From Amoebophrya sp. AT5.2 (lineage: Eukaryota; Sar; Dinophyceae; Syndiniales; Amoebophryaceae): 44,285 bases of DNA. Both the position numbers and the translations under genes were made by a program. The DNA lies in assembly GCA_005223375.1 (NCBI GenBank), contig RXOD01003854.1, positions 1-44,285 on the forward strand, given 5' to 3'. Below the pieces are notes generated by a model, which made no database searches, had not been told where the DNA came from, and saw nothing but the letters and a program-made list of their open reading frames with translations. Shown piece after piece: positions 41,366 to 44,285 of the stretch. Within the stretch, counting starts at the first letter, position 1, and each line of letters begins with the position of its first letter.

Positions 41366-43996
41366 ATGAAGCGCAGCGGCTTGTTTTCCCAGTTGTTCTA
41401 TCTCATTGAGTTTACGTGTCTGCTGAGCGCCTGCGCCGCAGCGGACGCTCATCTGCTCGATCGGGGGCAAGAAGACCGCTCGCATGGCGCCATGCGGAGG
41501 CTGCGCGAGCGTGAGCACTCCACTTTCGCTCGGAACCCCGCGAACGTCAACCTTCCCCCGTCCTCCTCGTCGGAGCCGCAGCTTTTTCTCGCCGAGCTGA
41601 TCGCGTCGTTTCCCGGCCCCGATTCCTGCGAGCCGCAGACCTTTTCGTACTTGCTCTCGGACTACGATCTCCACCCGCACTCCTCCGACTACAAGTGCGT
41701 GGTGGCGGAGACGTACGCCCTGGTCGAGACCTGCCTCGCGATGGTGTACTTTTTTAACGCCCAGATGGCGCACGAATTCTTCAGCTGCCACGCGAAGGTG
41801 AAGGAAAAGTACACTGCCGGCCCCCCGCCGGATCAGTGGGACGACGCGACAAAACGCATTCGGTACGGACACTGCGGCGTGGATGGCTTCACGGAGGCGT
41901 ACTTCTTCGGTTCTGAGAAGGACAAGCAGGGGGAAAGCGGCTCGTCCTCTCCTGGTCCGGCCGATGAACAGAGCCTGCGCGGACAGCGCGGCGTGCCGCC
42001 GAAGTTCTCCGAGCTGGTGGAGAGAGTGGGCGGGAAGGGCTGCGTGAAGCGGATGCACGTCGACCTGGACCTCAGCGTGGGGACGTGGACGAGCGACGTG
42101 GCGCGGATTCGGCTGGAACAGCTGGGGTGGGCAAACGCACTCGGTCTGGAAGATGCAGCGGACCAGCTGCGCGAGGACGAATCGGGACAATCTTCCGGCA
42201 CCAAAAATTCTGAAAAACGAACGTTTGCAGAGCGCGTCGGTGTGAAGCTGCAGTCTGTGCCGTTGCACCCGACACACGGGAGCAAGATGTGGATGATGAG
42301 CTTCTCGTACGCGTGGATGGTGCTGATTGAGCTGTACCACTTGAGCCGCCACCGAGCGGTGAATCCGAACTTCGACCTGCACGAGCACTTCACCTTCGAG
42401 CGGGGTGGCACCGAATTCTTCAAGCGCAAGTTCGCGGTGTGCGAACTAGTGCGAAAAGTGGCACGCGAGAAGCGGAAGGACTTCGAGGAGGATGTTGTTG
42501 AGGAGGACGAGGTGGCGGTCGTGGGGGTTGGAGAAGATGAAGCTCGTCCTGGGGCGGCCCAGGACGCCGCCAACGTGTACCAAATGGCGAAAAAACGGAC
42601 CACGCGCGATTCCGTTCCTAACCACGGCCACCCACAAAAATCCCAACATCAAGAAAAGGGCGCTGAGTTGATGTCTCAAGCCCTCAAAAAAACACGACGG
42701 AATAAACGACCCCCGACGTCGAGGCGGCCCTTGATTCGCGTCGCCGAAGTAGGCGTGTTTCACGGCGAAACCGTCTTGCATCTTCTGGAGCACTGCCCGC
42801 CGATTCGGGACGGAGAGGTATCTCTACAGTACCACTTGATCGATCCGTGGCAGGACGGCGAGCGCGAGTTTGAGTCCATGAAGGCCTTCGTGGAGAACGA
42901 AAACCCGGAGTACACGGAGCGCATGATCGCCCGACTGGAAGTGGAGACTGAAACTATCGAAAGCCCTCTCCTCAACGTCCTCCCGGAGTTTGCTGAGAAA
43001 TGGATCGCGAGTGCGAGCAGGGGACCTGAAGAAAGACTTGTTCGGAAGAAGGACGCGACGGCGACGAGCCGTGACGCCGGACTGTCCCCGTACGAGGTTG
43101 CCGGTGCCGACCGGCGGCTGATTGTTGGGTCGCTCAGTATTGTTGAGAGCGGAAAAACGAATGCGCAACAGGGATCAGAACCGAATAGGACGATGAAAAC
43201 CTTCGACAAAACTGGCGTTTTCGAGTGGAAGAACGTTGAGCGGAATAGAAAAATCACCGGCGACGTGGTTTTGCGGGAGCTGGTGCGGAAATTGGCTGCG
43301 CCTGTGGCCGGGGGCAGGCGCCGAAGACTGCAGCTGCTCAACGCCGATTTTGCTGCACGACTAGATGAAGATGGTGCTTTTGTTGCTAATCCCAATCCTT
43401 ATCCTTATCCTACCGCTACCCAAGATCTCGCCCGGGACGACGGGGGTGACGCGGTCTACCTCGTAGAGAACGACGCGGCCTACAACTACTATGCGGAAGA
43501 TCTTCACATTCTCTCTGGCGTCTTCATCCACCGCGAGAGCTCCACCGCAGCAGCCCGCCGCATACCCGCAGTCGACCTAACCTTCATAGACGGCGACCAC
43601 AGCTTTACCGGGATACTAGAAGACCTAGAAGCGTGGGCCCCACGAACGCAGTACGTACTTTCGGGGCATGATTTCGCAGCGTCGAGGTTTCCCGCGATAC
43701 CTGTGGCGCTCAGCTATTTTCTAGTGGCGAGTGAAAGTATTGATGACCAAATCCAACAACCGGAAGCGACTCGGAAAACCTCTGACGCAAAGCGGATCGA
43801 AAAAGCGAAGGAGCTTCACTTCGAGAGCGGAAAAGATTTTGAGCCTCTCATCCACTTGGATACGGACTACGTGTGGTGGATCGAACGCAAGAAAAATAAT
43901 GACGCGCCATTTATTCCTTCAGTGCATTTTCTGAGGCTACCAGTGTTCTATTCCTGCTGTGAGTATTTTCCGTTTGGATCATTTTTTCTCCGTTGA
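41366..43996 (+). CDS. Secreted or membrane-anchored SAM-dependent methyltransferase-like protein
   Basis: An 876-residue protein. Residues 1-27 form a signal peptide or anchor (GLFSQLFYLIEFTCLLSA, then an Ala-rich cleavage region). The N-terminal half (about 60-410) is Cys/His/Trp-containing and unrecognised, with FSYLLSDYDLHP and SKMWMMSFSYAWMVLIELYH. A class I methyltransferase fold of the Methyltransf_24 kind follows: motif I RVAEVGVFHGETVLHLLEH (about 458-476), YHLIDPW, and VDLTFIDGDHSFTGILEDL (about 736-754), then YVLSGHDFA. The segment between these motifs is longer than usual because of a charged insertion. Substrate unknown; secretory-pathway location is inferred from the signal sequence. 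A strong donor-like GTGAGTAT at 43969 and an AG at about 44034 suggest an alternative short 3' exon with little effect on the protein. Confidence 0.75.
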   Translation: MKRSGLFSQLFYLIEFTCLLSACAAADAHLLDRGQEDRSHGAMRRLREREHSTFARNPANVNLPPSSSSEPQLFLAELIASFPGPDSCEPQTFSYLLSDYDLHPHSSDYKCVVAETYALVETCLAMVYFFNAQMAHEFFSCHAKVKEKYTAGPPPDQWDDATKRIRYGHCGVDGFTEAYFFGSEKDKQGESGSSSPGPADEQSLRGQRGVPPKFSELVERVGGKGCVKRMHVDLDLSVGTWTSDVARIRLEQLGWANALGLEDAADQLREDESGQSSGTKNSEKRTFAERVGVKLQSVPLHPTHGSKMWMMSFSYAWMVLIELYHLSRHRAVNPNFDLHEHFTFERGGTEFFKRKFAVCELVRKVAREKRKDFEEDVVEEDEVAVVGVGEDEARPGAAQDAANVYQMAKKRTTRDSVPNHGHPQKSQHQEKGAELMSQALKKTRRNKRPPTSRRPLIRVAEVGVFHGETVLHLLEHCPPIRDGEVSLQYHLIDPWQDGEREFESMKAFVENENPEYTERMIARLEVETETIESPLLNVLPEFAEKWIASASRGPEERLVRKKDATATSRDAGLSPYEVAGADRRLIVGSLSIVESGKTNAQQGSEPNRTMKTFDKTGVFEWKNVERNRKITGDVVLRELVRKLAAPVAGGRRRRLQLLNADFAARLDEDGAFVANPNPYPYPTATQDLARDDGGDAVYLVENDAAYNYYAEDLHILSGVFIHRESSTAAARRIPAVDLTFIDGDHSFTGILEDLEAWAPRTQYVLSGHDFAASRFPAIPVALSYFLVASESIDDQIQQPEATRKTSDAKRIEKAKELHFESGKDFEPLIHLDTDYVWWIERKKNNDAPFIPSVHFLRLPVFYSCCEYFPFGSFFLR

Positions 43997-44285
43997 AATG
44001 GTGATGAAGTATAGTCTAGGTTCCGTTCTTCAGTGTGGTCAACGTAGTATGGGCGCGCGCTTTGAATCGGTGTAATGCAGACCACACTGGCCTTCGTTGT
44101 CGTTGAGAGAACATGCCGGAGAGACGTAGCACTTCGGTCGTGCGTGCTCGTGATGGTCATCGTCCCCTCACTAAACCCGTAACGTACGTGCGTAGCAGCA
44201 GTATCGTAGTACTACTACTATCGTGGAACGATTGGCGAAGCATACGAATACGAAGCCAATCGTTACAGGGACAAATCTGCGTAAA
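43997..44285. other. 3' flank at window end
   Basis: No gene. Contains a perfect 10-bp inverted repeat at 44227-44264. Confidence 0.5.
44227..44264. repeat. Perfect inverted repeat (hairpin candidate)
   Basis: AACGATTGGC at 44227-44236 pairs with GCCAATCGTT at 44255-44264 across an 18-nt spacer. It lacks a following T-run. It could be a structured RNA element, a terminal repeat of a small element or chance. Confidence 0.7.

Noticed and set aside
1..44285. CRISPR arrays, rRNA, bacterial operons or ribosome binding sites
   Set aside because: No regularly spaced repeats or rRNA-like segments were seen, and spliceosomal introns and protein families mark this as eukaryotic nuclear DNA.

Overview
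This is a GC-rich nuclear fragment of a protist. I read twelve confident or probable protein-coding genes, all on the + strand and many split by short introns of about 95-220 nt. One-way gene arrangement, dense spacing, odd introns bounded by short direct repeats, RS and cold-shock proteins, prolyl 4-hydroxylase and polycystin-type channels together suggest an alveolate of the dinoflagellate lineage. The gene density and repeat-bounded introns fit a compact Syndiniales genome of the Amoebophrya kind better than a photosynthetic dinoflagellate. The lineage is inferred from these traits, not proven.

Layout. 234-1954: 3' exon of the anaphase-promoting complex scaffold APC1, cut by the left window edge and ending directly after the PC repeats. 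2632-5526: intronless RS / cold-shock / cold-shock / RRM protein. 5983-6417: small unknown protein. 6870-9191: six-exon Neuralized(NHR)/SPRY-like protein. 9982-15026: three-exon, about 12-TM tandem polycystin channel. 15867-16720: small three-exon unknown. 16913-21069: unknown gene interrupted by a roughly 3.2-kb intron that holds a GC-rich, minus-strand, probably mobile or decayed block. 22083-30069: one giant low-complexity protein in two exons, or two genes. 30866-34129: two-exon unknown. 34879-36144: unknown. 36654-37555: prolyl 4-hydroxylase. 38375-40733: three-exon pentameric ligand-gated ion channel. 41366-43996: secreted or membrane-anchored SAM methyltransferase-like protein.

The strongest unusual signal is in the introns. 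Six introns in three unrelated genes (NHR protein, polycystin, ligand-gated channel) have GTAC as the first four intron bases and GTAC again as the first four bases of the next exon. Four end in AG. One (10152-10362) keeps the frame only if it ends in AC, and one (40409-40590) has a competing repeat-defined, non-AG solution. This is what insertion of intron-generating elements with a 4-bp GTAC target-site duplication would leave.

The genes do not form an evident pathway. They mix cell-cycle ubiquitination (APC1), RNA binding, ion channels (polycystin and Pro-loop receptor) and protein modification (P4H, methyltransferase). Shared orientation fits the co-oriented arrays of dinoflagellates, where mRNAs receive a trans-spliced leader; suitable acceptor-like tracts lie just upstream of some start codons.
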